Shown here one piece after another: positions 9,466 through 17,888 of a stretch of DNA of 64,000 nucleotides; the stretch's first letter is position 1, and each line of letters opens with the position of its first letter. Source of the stretch: Actibacterium sp. 188UL27-1 (GTDB lineage Bacteria > Pseudomonadota > Alphaproteobacteria > Rhodobacterales > Rhodobacteraceae); the NCBI RefSeq assembly GCF_016901225.1, contig NZ_JAFEUL010000010.1, positions 62,001 through 126,000 of the forward strand, in the 5' to 3' direction. The notes below the pieces were generated by a model that had not been told where the DNA came from, did no database searches, and was given only the letters and a program-made list of their open reading frames with translations. Position numbers and translations under genes: made by a program.

Positions 9466-9868
9466 CCGTAGTCTCCTTCTTTGGTGCTACCCGCGTTTTG
9501 CGGCAGCCCGGCGTCTGTCAGTGCGGTATCGATAGAGCTGACGGCCGGTAACGGAGACAGAGATCGAGAGCGGTAACGTTCGCAAGTTGGATATGGGTCA
9601 GAGCCGGTCATTTGGCAAGAAAATAAGGTACCAACAGCGTATGTAATGTCGAGGTGAAAACCGTGTGCGCGGTTTGTCGCCTATGGCCCCATCGCTCCAA
9701 TATACCCCAAAGCGCTGTGAGGCTGATGGACCGGCAATTCGCCGGATAGCCGGGCGGGGTGGAGGATCAGGGGCGGCGGGCTGAGACAGCGATCCGAGCG
9801 GCTTTGTTTTCTTCCCTTTGGGTGTGGTTGCCCCTCGTTACGCCGGTCACGACGTCTTCAAAAGCAAA
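9466..9868. other. gene-free region upstream of cspA
   Basis: No coding sequence with convincing codon use on either strand. It should contain the cspA promoter and leader (minus strand). On the plus strand it ends in the strong intrinsic terminator at 9869-9909 although no plus-strand gene precedes that terminator, so a small RNA is possible but not shown. Confidence 0.5.
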
Positions 9869-9909
9869 TGGCAGCCTGATCCCGATAGATCAGGCTGCCA
9901 CTTTTTTTT
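9869..9909. terminator. bidirectional intrinsic terminator
   Basis: Perfect 13-bp stem TGGCAGCCTGATC / GATCAGGCTGCCA (9869-9881 and 9888-9900) with the six-base loop CCGATA. On the plus strand it is followed by an unbroken run of about eight T; on the minus strand it is followed by TTTGCTTTT. It lies 31 bases past the stop of the L,D-transpeptidase gene, which it terminates on the minus strand. Confidence 0.88.
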
Positions 9910-9931
9910 AGCGTATCGCATGCCCGATGCG

Positions 9932-10501
9932 TTAAAGCACCCGCACGGTGGCCCCGATCGGTACACGCTTATACAGGTCGATGACGTGGGAATTGATCAT
10001 CCTGATACAGCCATTCGATACGGACCGCCCGATGGATTGGGGCTGTGTTGTGCCGTGGATGCGGAAATACGTGTCGCGGCCGTTTTGGAACAGGTAGAGC
10101 GCGCGGGCACCAAGTGGGTTGCCCTTGCCACCGGGCTGAACATAGTCGTTATCCTTGAACCGGGCATAGGTCCGCGGCTCACGCTCGATCATTTCGTTTG
10201 TCGGACGCCAGGTTGGCCATTCCTTTTTGACGTCAATCGTGGCGATGCCTTTGAATTCAAGTCCTGCGCGGCCCACACCGACCCCGTACCGGATCGCTTT
10301 GCGCTCTTCCGTGATGAAGTACAAAAAGTGCTCACGCGGAACGACGATCAATGAGCCTGGCTTGGGCCCTTTCTTGATGCGAACGAACCGAGGGTTGAAC
10401 TGTTCGGGCAGAACGAATGGGGTCTTGGCCTGGGCATTCACTATGGCCGGCGCGGCAAGGCTCGCCAGCGCAGTAGCGGTAAACATTCGACGATTTATCA
10501 T
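9932..10501 (-). CDS. L,D-transpeptidase (YkuD domain), Tat-type signal
   Basis: 189 aa. The YkuD catalytic motif is complete: His149 in HGTT and Cys165 in SNGCIRM. These enzymes form 3-3 peptidoglycan cross-links or attach outer membrane proteins to peptidoglycan in the periplasm. The N-terminus (MINRRMFTATALASLA...) carries a twin arginine before a hydrophobic stretch and A-x-A cleavage site, so export by Tat is likely. Monocistronic: a terminator follows, and a small palindrome lies just upstream of the start. Confidence 0.9.
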   Translation of the reverse strand: MINRRMFTATALASLAAPAIVNAQAKTPFVLPEQFNPRFVRIKKGPKPGSLIVVPREHFLYFITEERKAIRYGVGVGRAGLEFKGIATIDVKKEWPTWRPTNEMIEREPRTYARFKDNDYVQPGGKGNPLGARALYLFQNGRDTYFRIHGTTQPQSIGRSVSNGCIRMINSHVIDLYKRVPIGATVRVL

Positions 10502-10527
10502 TTTTGGCAGTCTCTATTTTGGCAGAT

Positions 10528-10543
10528 AAGCAACATCTTGCTT
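10528..10543. promoter_or_regulatory. palindrome upstream of the L,D-transpeptidase gene
   Basis: AAGCAA-CATC-TTGCTT, perfect six-base arms with a four-base centre, 27 bases upstream of the ATG at 10501. Could be an operator or a leader hairpin; no regulator family can be assigned from the sequence. Confidence 0.35.
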
Positions 10544-10653
10544 AGACATGTTTAAGAATCAACCGTTTCCGAGCGCTAAACCGCGTCAGGCAAATTGATT
10601 GAGGCGTAACCGATGCAGGGATGCCCCCACGGTTTCGTGATCAGGTGGGACGG

Positions 10654-11271
10654 TCAGGGGCCGCTGAAGTCGACCATATCTGCCTTTTCATGGATCAGAC
10701 GCCCGTCCGGCCAGGGGCGGACCAATGCATGGGCCTGGGCGTCGTGACCATCCAACCAGGTTGCGCGATCTTCGGCCGCGACAATCACACCCATGCGATC
10801 ATGCAGGTCTTTGACATCGCCGGAGGGGTCACAGGTGACTAGGGCAACCTGGGGGAGTTTGGTGCCGCCGGGCGCTGTCCAGATATCGGTAATCGCTGCG
10901 AATGTCAGGGGCGCCCCATCCTTTGGCCAGATCCGCCAGGGCTGTTTGCGACCCTTTTTGCCGGTCCATTCATACCAGCCATCCGCTGGAACCAGCGCAC
11001 GACCGACCCCGCGAAAGGCCGATTTGCCAAAAACCGTCTCGCCTCTGGCATTGACGATATTCTGCAAGACTGGCCTGCCCCGGGCATTCACGCGGCCCAC
11101 GGGGATCATGCCCCAGCGCATGCGGGTCATGCCCTTCCGTGTCAGCACCAGAATGTCTTGCCCGGGGGAGATATTAGCACGCGGTGGCTCCTCCGCCGGG
11201 ATGGGCAATGGGACATTCAATGCAGAGGAAAGCTCTGCCATGGGGCGGGTCAGGAAAAGGCGGCCGGGCAT
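10654..11271 (-). CDS. SRAP (YedK/HMCES-like) protein lacking catalytic Cys2
   Basis: 205 aa. SRAP proteins form a covalent bond with abasic sites in single-stranded DNA through Cys2, which becomes N-terminal after Met removal. Here the family's other active-site residues are present: Asn74 in NARGET, Glu101 in GWYEW, and His157 in HDRM. Residue 2, however, is proline (MPGRLFLT) instead of cysteine. The start is firm because an in-frame TAG lies four codons upstream. Either this copy no longer cross-links abasic DNA or it uses other chemistry. Monocistronic, no SOS box recognised upstream. Confidence 0.88.
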   Translation of the reverse strand: MPGRLFLTRPMAELSSALNVPLPIPAEEPPRANISPGQDILVLTRKGMTRMRWGMIPVGRVNARGRPVLQNIVNARGETVFGKSAFRGVGRALVPADGWYEWTGKKGRKQPWRIWPKDGAPLTFAAITDIWTAPGGTKLPQVALVTCDPSGDVKDLHDRMGVIVAAEDRATWLDGHDAQAHALVRPWPDGRLIHEKADMVDFSGP

Positions 11272-11310
11272 GGGCGCAGCCTAGCCGGTCCGGTGCCGCT
11301 GGCAAGCGCG

Positions 11311-11418
11311 CTAGATGCTCGCCCAATCGCGAAACTGAAACGTATCGGGCCCGTCTGGCCCCGGACGGGGATAGGGATTGGGGGCGGGGTCTGGCTTGCG
11401 ATCTGTTCGTTCGGTCAT
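11311..11418 (-). CDS. possible small proline-rich protein
   Basis: A 35-codon frame from an ATG at 11418 (a second ATG at 11424 is in frame) to a TAG. The product is rich in proline and aspartate in the middle (DPAPNPYPRPGPDGP) and ends FQFRDWASI. Third positions are mostly G or C, as in real genes nearby. The ribosome site is weak (GAG just upstream). No family recognised. It sits between the SRAP gene and a divergent unknown gene. Confidence 0.35.
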   Translation of the reverse strand: MTERTDRKPDPAPNPYPRPGPDGPDTFQFRDWASI

Positions 11419-11577
11419 GGTCATCTCGGATTGTTGCTGCGATGACATCAAGACTGGTGGCGCCCCACCCAGGTCGGAATTGTGCGGGGGTTTAGATCGG
11501 TCTACCGCGTGTTTAGGCGGGCCGGGATAAACCGGTCGGGGCGCACCTATATCCGGGGTTTAGGATGGATTTTAGGC

Positions 11578-11895
11578 ATGAGCCGCAAGGATAGACGCAA
11601 GTCGTTGCAGGTTTTGGTCAGTCCGGATGTGGTTGACGATCTGAGGCAGCGCGCCCGCGGCGGATCCCTGGGGGATGCAGCCCGGCATATGGTGCTGGCG
11701 GCCTTTGCCAACGGAGTGACGGATGACCCGGTGATCACCATCCAGCCGCATTGGCGCAAACTGGCCGTTCAATTGCCCGCCCCGCTGCTGCGCCGGGTTC
11801 AGGAGATCGCGCAGATTTGGGGGCATCCACCGGAATACGTGGTTTCGCAGGCGCTGCATTCCCGTCAGACTGCCCGGATGACTTCGGAGACCTGA
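11578..11895 (+). CDS. conserved hypothetical protein
   Basis: 105 aa from the ATG at 11578 (MSRKDRRKSLQVLVS...). The frame is open further upstream, but that part is arginine-rich noise and the ATG chosen begins the sequence with normal composition. Basic N-terminus, no signal peptide or membrane segment; two helical stretches (DDLRQRARGGSLGDAARHM and a C-terminal WGHPPEYVVSQAL). No family recognised; it may be a small DNA- or RNA-binding protein, but that is a guess from charge only. Its stop codon is directly followed by the ATG of the EamA gene, so they are co-transcribed. Confidence 0.65.
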   Translation: MSRKDRRKSLQVLVSPDVVDDLRQRARGGSLGDAARHMVLAAFANGVTDDPVITIQPHWRKLAVQLPAPLLRRVQEIAQIWGHPPEYVVSQALHSRQTARMTSET

Positions 11896-12768
11896 ATGCG
11901 CCTTTTTCTGTTGACGACCCTCGCCATGGTGGCCTTTGCCGCCAATTCCGTTCTGAACCGGTTGGCGCTGGCGGATGGCGCCATCGGTGCGGTGGAATTC
12001 GCGACGATCCGTGTGGTTGCAGGTGCGCTGGCCTTGTCCCTGCTGGTCGGCATGCGGGCGGGATGGCCCGCGTTGCGGCTGGGGGACTGGCGGGTACGCG
12101 TGGTGCCGGTTCTGGCGCTGACAGTTTACATGTTTGCGTTTTCGCTGGCCTACATTGTGCTGGATGCCGGGGTCGGGGCGTTGATCCTGTTCGGCGGGGT
12201 ACAGGTGACGATGTTTGCGGGCGCTGTTTTGGGGGATGAAAGCGTGCCGCCTGCGCGTTGGATCGGGTCAGGGTTGGCGCTGGCCGGGTTGGGCTGGGTT
12301 CTGTGGCCCACTGGCACCGCTGCGCCGCCCCTCCTGTGGTCGGCCGCCATGACCGCGGCGGCCGTGGGTTGGGGCGTTTATTCTTTGCGGGGACGGAGCG
12401 CGGGGCCGCCATTGCCCGCGACGGCTGCGAATTTCGCATATGCTGCGCCGATCAGTCTGATGATCTGCCTTCTGATGGTCAGTCAGGGTGCGCTCGCCAC
12501 GCCGTGGGGGGTCAGCTTGGCGATACTATCCGGCGTGGTGACTTCCGGCCTGGGCTATGCGTTGTGGTATGCGGTTTTGCCGTCACTCGGGGCGGCGATC
12601 GGTGCCTTGACCCAGCTCAGCGTCCCGATCATTGCCATGGCAGGGGGCATGATCGTGCTAGACGAAACGCTGACCTGGCGATTTGTCGGGGCCAGCCTGC
12701 TGGTATTGGGCGGGATCGCCCTTGGTATCATCGCGCCTCAGCGCGCGATCACCTCCAAGGGATCGTAA
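11896..12768 (+). CDS. EamA/DMT-family transporter
   Basis: 290 aa, about ten membrane helices, two EamA repeats with the typical N-terminal FAANSVLNRLAL and the second-half start near residue 145. Members of the drug/metabolite transporter superfamily export or import small metabolites; the substrate cannot be told. Starts one base after the stop of the upstream small gene. Its 3' end overlaps the end of the opposing NUDIX gene by 31 bases (12738-12768). Confidence 0.9.
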   Translation: MRLFLLTTLAMVAFAANSVLNRLALADGAIGAVEFATIRVVAGALALSLLVGMRAGWPALRLGDWRVRVVPVLALTVYMFAFSLAYIVLDAGVGALILFGGVQVTMFAGAVLGDESVPPARWIGSGLALAGLGWVLWPTGTAAPPLLWSAAMTAAAVGWGVYSLRGRSAGPPLPATAANFAYAAPISLMICLLMVSQGALATPWGVSLAILSGVVTSGLGYALWYAVLPSLGAAIGALTQLSVPIIAMAGGMIVLDETLTWRFVGASLLVLGGIALGIIAPQRAITSKGS

Positions 12769-13175
12769 CCAAAACCACGCTGCCAGGCGACATGGGCCAG
12801 GCTGTCAGGTTTCACACGCAGGGTGGCCATCTCGTCTTGCGTGACCCAGCGGCGATGTTTGACGATGCCTTCGGGATCGCTCCAGCCATCGGGCAGGGTG
12901 CCCGACGCGGTTGTGCAGCGAAAAAAGACCTCCACCTGATGATATCCCGTCCGGGGGTCATGGAATTCATTGATCAGGCAGGGCGGGCCGACAACGATAT
13001 GTAGGCCCGTCTCCTCATGCAATTCACGGATCAAGTTGTCGGGCAGGGAGGACCCGGCCTCTGCCCCGCCCCCGGGGGCGCACCATAGATCGCTGCCCTT
13101 GCGCCAGGCATTGACCAAAAGCAGACGGTTTTCATGGATAAGGACCGCACGCACGGCGAGCCGCGGTATCGTCAT
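12738..13175 (-). CDS. NUDIX hydrolase
   Basis: 145 aa. Complete Nudix box from Gly37 to Leu58, with the core RELHEETGL (50-58), which binds the metal and the diphosphate of nucleoside-diphosphate-linked substrates. The N-terminal beta-strands (RLAVRAVLIHENRLLLV) are standard. Substrate unknown. It overlaps the end of the upstream ClpP-like gene by four bases (ATGA), so the two are translated together. Confidence 0.9.
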   Translation of the reverse strand: MTIPRLAVRAVLIHENRLLLVNAWRKGSDLWCAPGGGAEAGSSLPDNLIRELHEETGLHIVVGPPCLINEFHDPRTGYHQVEVFFRCTTASGTLPDGWSDPEGIVKHRRWVTQDEMATLRVKPDSLAHVAWQRGFGYDPLEVIAR

Positions 13176-14128
13176 AGGCCCAGTTCAGACAAGCGCGTGC
13201 GATAGACGACCGAGAGGCAGTTCAGATCATTGCCACACCGGTTGCGCCGGTTGAGCCAGTTGCGTTGGCTCGATTGAAGCGCCTGGGCTGCATTTCGGTC
13301 CATGGAGGCGCGCAAGCTGCGGTAGCGTTGCGCCATGATCCGATCCATTCGGGCAATGTCAGGGCTGCCACAGATGGCAAATTCGGTCCCGGTGGCGGCT
13401 TTGCGGCAATCAAAGCTTGGATTGATCGGCGCGGCGGGGGCGGGCGCGATGGCGACCTCGGGCTCTTGCTCTTGGGGCGCGGGGGGAGGCGCCGGTTGTG
13501 CCGGTTCGGTGGCCACCGGTCTGGTCAATGCGGGGATGCCCGCCACCTGCTCCAGCTCCGTTGGGAATGTGCTCAGCGTTTCGATCCCGTGTTCCCGCAG
13601 TTCGTCGACCGGGAACCAATACATGCTGTTGGGCGGCGTCTCTAGCATGCGGACCAGGAATTGCGCCGGCACATCATATTCCTTGAGATAGTCGATGATC
13701 TCTGCCGTCACCTGTTGCGTGGTTTGTTCTGCGGCTCTCCCGCTGAGGTCCCCGTTCGAGCTGAACTGATGCACACCCAGCCGCCCATAGGCGCGCCGTT
13801 TTTCACCTGCCACGAACAAAAAGGAACAGGCCGACGCGCATTCACCGCCTGGCGGGATCACGGTGGACATGCCGCGATCCCCGATGATCGCCGAAAGCTC
13901 CAGGCCGGATTGAACATTTCCGCCGGGCGACAGCAGAAACAGGATTTCGGGGCGATGGGTGCGCAGGGCCTTGCGGAAATTCGGCACGCTGTTTGGCCCG
14001 ATAGGCCCGGCCAGGACCAGAACGCCCGGCGCATCGCTGCTGTATTTGAACGCGCCATAGGTTGATATGTCGGCGAGAGCGGGAAAGCCTGCGACAAGGC
14101 AGAGGATGGAGGAAAGGAAACGCAACAT
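13172..14128 (-). CDS. secreted ClpP-like protein fused to an LprI-type domain
   Basis: 318 aa. Signal peptide (1-19), then a ClpP/crotonase-like fold of the kind found in periplasmic proteins: LLSPGGNVQSG, the candidate nucleophile Ser99 in CASAC, and His120 in GVHQFS. A proline/glutamate-rich linker (about 200-238) leads to a C-terminal domain with paired cysteines (FDCRKA, FAICG, RCGNDLNCL) and a Q-R-x-W-L motif, matching the LprI/DUF1311 family, some of whose members inhibit lysozyme. Likely periplasmic. Translationally coupled to the NUDIX gene. The fusion is clear from the sequence; the function is not. Confidence 0.8.
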   Translation of the reverse strand: MLRFLSSILCLVAGFPALADISTYGAFKYSSDAPGVLVLAGPIGPNSVPNFRKALRTHRPEILFLLSPGGNVQSGLELSAIIGDRGMSTVIPPGGECASACSFLFVAGEKRRAYGRLGVHQFSSNGDLSGRAAEQTTQQVTAEIIDYLKEYDVPAQFLVRMLETPPNSMYWFPVDELREHGIETLSTFPTELEQVAGIPALTRPVATEPAQPAPPPAPQEQEPEVAIAPAPAAPINPSFDCRKAATGTEFAICGSPDIARMDRIMAQRYRSLRASMDRNAAQALQSSQRNWLNRRNRCGNDLNCLSVVYRTRLSELGL

Positions 14129-14146
14129 CGGCGGGCTCGAATATGA

Positions 14147-14395
14147 CTAGGGGCTGTTCCGGGGTTTCGGCGCCAGCCGGTACACGCCTTCGGGCAGATT
14201 GAGCGCGGCTGTCAGGTCGGATACCTGCCGGAGCGACAGAGTGATCTTTTGCATCGTGTCCGTGCGCGGATCGAATTGTTCGACTGTGACGCAATCCTCG
14301 AACGTGTGGATGGCAACATCTTCCTGTAGATGCGTGGTGCCCTCATCTACGAGGGTGACAACAGAGGCGTCGAATTCGTGTTCAATCGTAAACAT
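14147..14395 (-). CDS. hypothetical protein
   Basis: 82 aa, acidic, no signal peptide or membrane segment (MFTIEHEFDASVVTLVDEG...). Predicted beta-rich first half followed by a short helix (LRQVSDLTAALNL). Family not recognised. Lies 18 bases upstream of the ClpP-like gene on the same strand, so it may share its transcript. Confidence 0.7.
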   Translation of the reverse strand: MFTIEHEFDASVVTLVDEGTTHLQEDVAIHTFEDCVTVEQFDPRTDTMQKITLSLRQVSDLTAALNLPEGVYRLAPKPRNSP

Positions 14396-14426
14396 GACCG
14401 AACTCTAGCGGGGAAAGGTCGACCTG

Positions 14427-14798
14427 TCAGCCGCGCTTCGCCATCCGGCGGCGATGCATTGCGTAGATTATCGGTGCCGTGACATGGTCATAAAGCACAC
14501 AAGCGATGGGGCGTATGACAGGCAGATCGATAATTCGCGCCAACCAGCGATAGCGCGGCATTTCGCGCCAAAGGCAGATGAAGGCGGGGATACCGCTTAG
14601 CAATTCTTCACCATGCTGCACATACAAGCGCCGGGCGGCCTGATCCCGGGTCAGACCATAGGCCGCCATATCGGCCTGGTTCAGATCCTTGAATTCCATC
14701 GGCAGATCGCGCCCTGCCGCATATCGGCGGTAGGCGTTGATCTCGAATGCGCAAACGGGACATTCGGCGTTGTAAATTATCTCGGCTTTAACGGTCAT
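14427..14798 (-). CDS. DCC-family (DUF393) thiol-disulfide oxidoreductase-like protein
   Basis: 123 aa from the ATG at 14798. The N-terminus has the family pattern of a hydrophobic strand followed by Y-N-x-x-C-P-V-C (Cys13 and Cys16), a thioredoxin-like CxxC. The rest, with GIPAFICLWREMPRYRWLARI, matches DUF393/YuxK proteins, whose redox role is inferred from the CxxC motif and not generally proven. The open frame extends far upstream but only as the shadow of the opposing M48 gene. Confidence 0.85.
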   Translation of the reverse strand: MTVKAEIIYNAECPVCAFEINAYRRYAAGRDLPMEFKDLNQADMAAYGLTRDQAARRLYVQHGEELLSGIPAFICLWREMPRYRWLARIIDLPVIRPIACVLYDHVTAPIIYAMHRRRMAKRG

Positions 14799-14930
14799 GG
14801 TGCAAACATATAGGCGGGACGAACCAGGAAAACTGCGACATGATCGACTTGTGTGATGACAGCACCGTGAGTTGGGCTGGCTCAGATCGGACGCCCTGCT
14901 ATTGTACGCTGAGATGAACGGGAGATCGCC

Positions 14931-15626
14931 ATGCGTTGGATGGTAATAAGTTGTCTGTTGATGCTGGTTGCGGCGTGTGATGCGCCAACTACTGGTGGCG
15001 GTGCCACGGCGCGCCCGGGGTTCAATCCCGATGCGGCAGCGCGCAATTTTGTCCAGGTGATCCAGCGGGTGGAGCCTGTGGCGGAGCGGGAATGCCGTGC
15101 GCGCACGCGCCGAAACTGCGACTTCAAGATTGTTGTGGATGACCGCCCCGGGCAGCAGCCCAATGCGTTTCAGACCGAGGATCGGTCGGGCCGGCCTGTC
15201 ATCGCGTTCACAATCTCCCTGATCGCCGATGCGCGCAGTCAGGATGAACTGGCCTTTATCCTGGGCCATGAAGCCGCGCATCACATCGCAGGGCATCTAA
15301 GATCCAGCCGCCAAAATGCCAGCATCGGCGCCCAAATCCTGGGCAGTGCCGTACAGGCCAGCGGTGGAAGCAACGCCCAGGTTGAGGCTGCCGCGCGCGT
15401 CGGCGCGCAGGTCGGTGTCTTGCGGTACAGTCAGCGGTTCGAGTTGGAGGCGGATAGTCTGGGTGCCGTGATCACCCGGCGGGCGGGGTTTGATCCTGTC
15501 AAAGGTGCAAAATTCTTTGACCGTATTCCTGACCCAGGCAACAGCTTCCTCAACACCCACCCGCCGACCGCACAGCGCCAGGCAACGGTGCGAAAAGTCG
15601 ATGCTCAGTTGCGTGGCGCACAATAG
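14931..15626 (+). CDS. M48-family zinc metalloprotease lipoprotein
   Basis: 231 aa. Lipoprotein signal with lipobox LVAAC (Cys16), so membrane-anchored in the periplasm. The zinc site is HEAAH at residues 114-118, with the downstream ELEAD motif supplying the third ligand, as in peptidase M48 proteins such as LoiP and BepA, which degrade or repair misassembled outer membrane proteins. A conserved NTHPPTAQR near the C-terminus also fits. Stands alone, divergent from the DCC gene and convergent with rimO. Confidence 0.9.
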   Translation: MRWMVISCLLMLVAACDAPTTGGGATARPGFNPDAAARNFVQVIQRVEPVAERECRARTRRNCDFKIVVDDRPGQQPNAFQTEDRSGRPVIAFTISLIADARSQDELAFILGHEAAHHIAGHLRSSRQNASIGAQILGSAVQASGGSNAQVEAAARVGAQVGVLRYSQRFELEADSLGAVITRRAGFDPVKGAKFFDRIPDPGNSFLNTHPPTAQRQATVRKVDAQLRGAQ

Positions 15627-15698
15627 GATGCACCAGTGTATCGATGTGCGCATAGGCGTTGTGCATCAGCGAATATGTTTACAAAGGCTGCGTGGCCT

Positions 15699-15723
15699 GG
15701 CGCCCAAACGCTTGGTTTGCGCC
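15699..15723. terminator. hairpin between convergent genes
   Basis: Nested stem GGCGC / GCGCC around CCAA-ACGC-TTGG, lying between the stops of the M48 gene (15626) and rimO (15744). No T run on either side, so a terminator role is inferred only from position. Confidence 0.4.
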
Positions 15724-15743
15724 GCCGCGCATAAATTTGGTCC

Positions 15744-17117
15744 CTAAGACCCGGTTGGCTTGCCCCAAAGATCGTATTCGCTCGCCTCGTCCACATGCAC
15801 CGTCAGGATGTCGCCGGGTTTCAGGTTCTCAAAGCCGTCATCGATGAAGAGGTTGCCGTCGATCTCGGGCGCGTCGGCCATGGTTCGGCATGTTGCGGCC
15901 TCGCCGTCGACCTCGTCAACAATGACGCGCAGCGTTTGCCCAATCTTGGCCGCAAGTTTCGCGCCGGAGATCGCCTGCGCCTTGGCCATGAATCGCTCCC
16001 ACCGATCCTGTTTGACATCCGCTGTCACGTGATCGGGCAGGGCGTTTGCGCGCGCGCCTTCGACATTTTCGTATTGAAAGCATCCCACCCGATCGAGCTG
16101 TGCGGCCTCCAGCCAGTCAAGGAGGGTCCGAAACTCCGCTTCGGTCTCACCTGGATAGCCCACGATAAAAGTGGAGCGGAGCGTGATTTCGGGGCAGATA
16201 TCGCGCCACGAAGCAATCTGATCCAGCGTTTTTGCAGCTGCGGCGGGGCGGGCCATGCGTTTGAGCGTATCGGTGTGGGCGTGCTGAAATGGAATGTCGA
16301 GGTAAGGCAGGATCAGACCATCCGCCATGAGCGGAATCAAATCGCGCACATGGGGATATGGATAAACATAGTGCAGCCGGATCCACGCATCCAGGCTGCC
16401 AAGGTCCCGCGCCAGATCCGTTATATGGGCGCGATGTCCGTTTGCTTCGGCGTGGCGCAGGTCAAGGCCATAGGCGGATGTATCCTGGCTGATGACCAGC
16501 AATTCGCGCACGCCGTTTTCCACGAGCCGTTCTGCCTCTCGCAGGATGGCATGGGCTGGCCGGCTTGCCAGCTTGCCGCGCATATCCGGGATGATGCAGA
16601 ATTTACAGGCGTGATTGCAGCCTTCCGAGATTTTCAAATAGCTGTAATGGCGTGGCGTGAGGCTGACCTGTGTGCCCGGCAGCAGGTCGATGAAGGGATC
16701 CGGCGCAGGCGGGACCACGGCATGGACGGCATCCAGCACCTGTTCATATTGATGTGGCCCGGTGACTGCCAGCACGGTGGGATGCGCCCCTGCGATATAG
16801 TCGGGCTCGGCACCCAGGCAGCCGGTGACGATGACCCGCCCGTTCTGCGCGAGCGCCTCTCCAATGGCATCTAGGCTTTCGGCCTTGGCGGTGTCGAGGA
16901 AGCCGCATGTATTGACGATGACAGCCTCGGCTCCGGCATAATCCGGGGAGATCGCATAGCCTTCGGCCCTGAGACGGGTGAGGATGCGTTCGCTGTCAAC
17001 AAGCGCCTTGGGGCAGCCAAGTGATACCATACCGATCGTGGGTTGACCGGAGCGCGCGGTCGCAATCTGTGGTCGGGGCGCGAGGTCGGGGCGAAGGTTT
17101 GGGGGATTCTGAGCCAT
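15744..17117 (-). CDS. rimO: ribosomal protein S12 methylthiotransferase RimO
   Basis: 457 aa. Radical-SAM methylthiotransferase that modifies an aspartate of ribosomal protein S12. N-terminal domain with three cluster cysteines (Cys35, Cys71, Cys100), radical-SAM CNHACKFC (Cys167, 171, 174), and a C-terminal TRAM domain. The motif [12 protein letters not shown] is specific to RimO as against MiaB. About 20 residues of extra N-terminus precede the family's usual start; an internal start is possible but no better ATG is near. Confidence 0.95.
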   Translation of the reverse strand: MAQNPPNLRPDLAPRPQIATARSGQPTIGMVSLGCPKALVDSERILTRLRAEGYAISPDYAGAEAVIVNTCGFLDTAKAESLDAIGEALAQNGRVIVTGCLGAEPDYIAGAHPTVLAVTGPHQYEQVLDAVHAVVPPAPDPFIDLLPGTQVSLTPRHYSYLKISEGCNHACKFCIIPDMRGKLASRPAHAILREAERLVENGVRELLVISQDTSAYGLDLRHAEANGHRAHITDLARDLGSLDAWIRLHYVYPYPHVRDLIPLMADGLILPYLDIPFQHAHTDTLKRMARPAAAAKTLDQIASWRDICPEITLRSTFIVGYPGETEAEFRTLLDWLEAAQLDRVGCFQYENVEGARANALPDHVTADVKQDRWERFMAKAQAISGAKLAAKIGQTLRVIVDEVDGEAATCRTMADAPEIDGNLFIDDGFENLKPGDILTVHVDEASEYDLWGKPTGS

Positions 17118-17171
17118 ATCGGTGGCTATACGCGGGTTCGACTGCGACGGATAGATGGATCAGGCCGCTGT

Positions 17172-17840
17172 TCAGAGGGTCCATTCCAGCGGTGCTGGGA
17201 GCGGTGAAGGGGCATAATCTATGCGCAGGACCCGTCTTGCACCGGACCCTCGGGACGGTCGGGAGCGGTGCAGCGTGAGCATGGCCAGGACCAGCACATC
17301 ACCAGGCTGTGCGACTGTGATTTCCGTCTGATGGCGTTCGGCAATCTGCGCGGCTTCATCCGCGGAGACCTTGCCTGCGCGATGGCTGCCCAGCGCGATA
17401 TCCATGGCCCCGTTACAGGCGGTGTTTTCATCGAGATGCACGCGGACGAAGAGCATGTTTTGCAACACCGAGATCGGTGGCGCGCAATGCCATATCCCGG
17501 ACTTGCAGGACCAATTGCTGTAACCCGCCACATGGGCCCGGCCCTTGACCGCGATGACGCGATCTTGGTGCCAGGGAAGGGCCCAATTCGTATCGGCAGT
17601 CTTGTCGAATGAGACGAGGCGTACGGGACGCATGCCAGGCCAGAGGCCAGCCAATTGACGGCTGAATCCAGCTCGGACAACCAAGCGCGCCAAGTCATGG
17701 GAGGCGGATATGCGGGTACCTGGTGTGCCGTCGGCGGCTGCCAGGGCCCTGAATTCTTGTAACTCATCCCGTGACACCGCGTTTCGCAGCCAGATGCGCC
17801 CCGCGCGATCAAAATAATGTCGAAGCTGTGCGGTGGTCAT
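17172..17840 (-). CDS. phytanoyl-CoA dioxygenase-family Fe(II)/2-oxoglutarate oxygenase
   Basis: 222 aa. The iron triad of this fold is visible: His91-x-Asp93 in WHQD and distal His191 in LHRS, with Arg195/197 available for 2-oxoglutarate. The N-terminal FDRAGRIWLRNAVSRDEL matches PhyH-type enzymes. Substrate unknown; members hydroxylate lipids, amino acids or natural products. Upstream of rimO on the same strand with a 54-base gap, downstream of gcrA. Confidence 0.8.
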   Translation of the reverse strand: MTTAQLRHYFDRAGRIWLRNAVSRDELQEFRALAAADGTPGTRISASHDLARLVVRAGFSRQLAGLWPGMRPVRLVSFDKTADTNWALPWHQDRVIAVKGRAHVAGYSNWSCKSGIWHCAPPISVLQNMLFVRVHLDENTACNGAMDIALGSHRAGKVSADEAAQIAERHQTEITVAQPGDVLVLAMLTLHRSRPSRGSGARRVLRIDYAPSPLPAPLEWTL

Positions 17841-17888
17841 ATGTCGCGCGATCTATCAAATGGAAAAGCCCGGCGCGGCCGGTGTATT

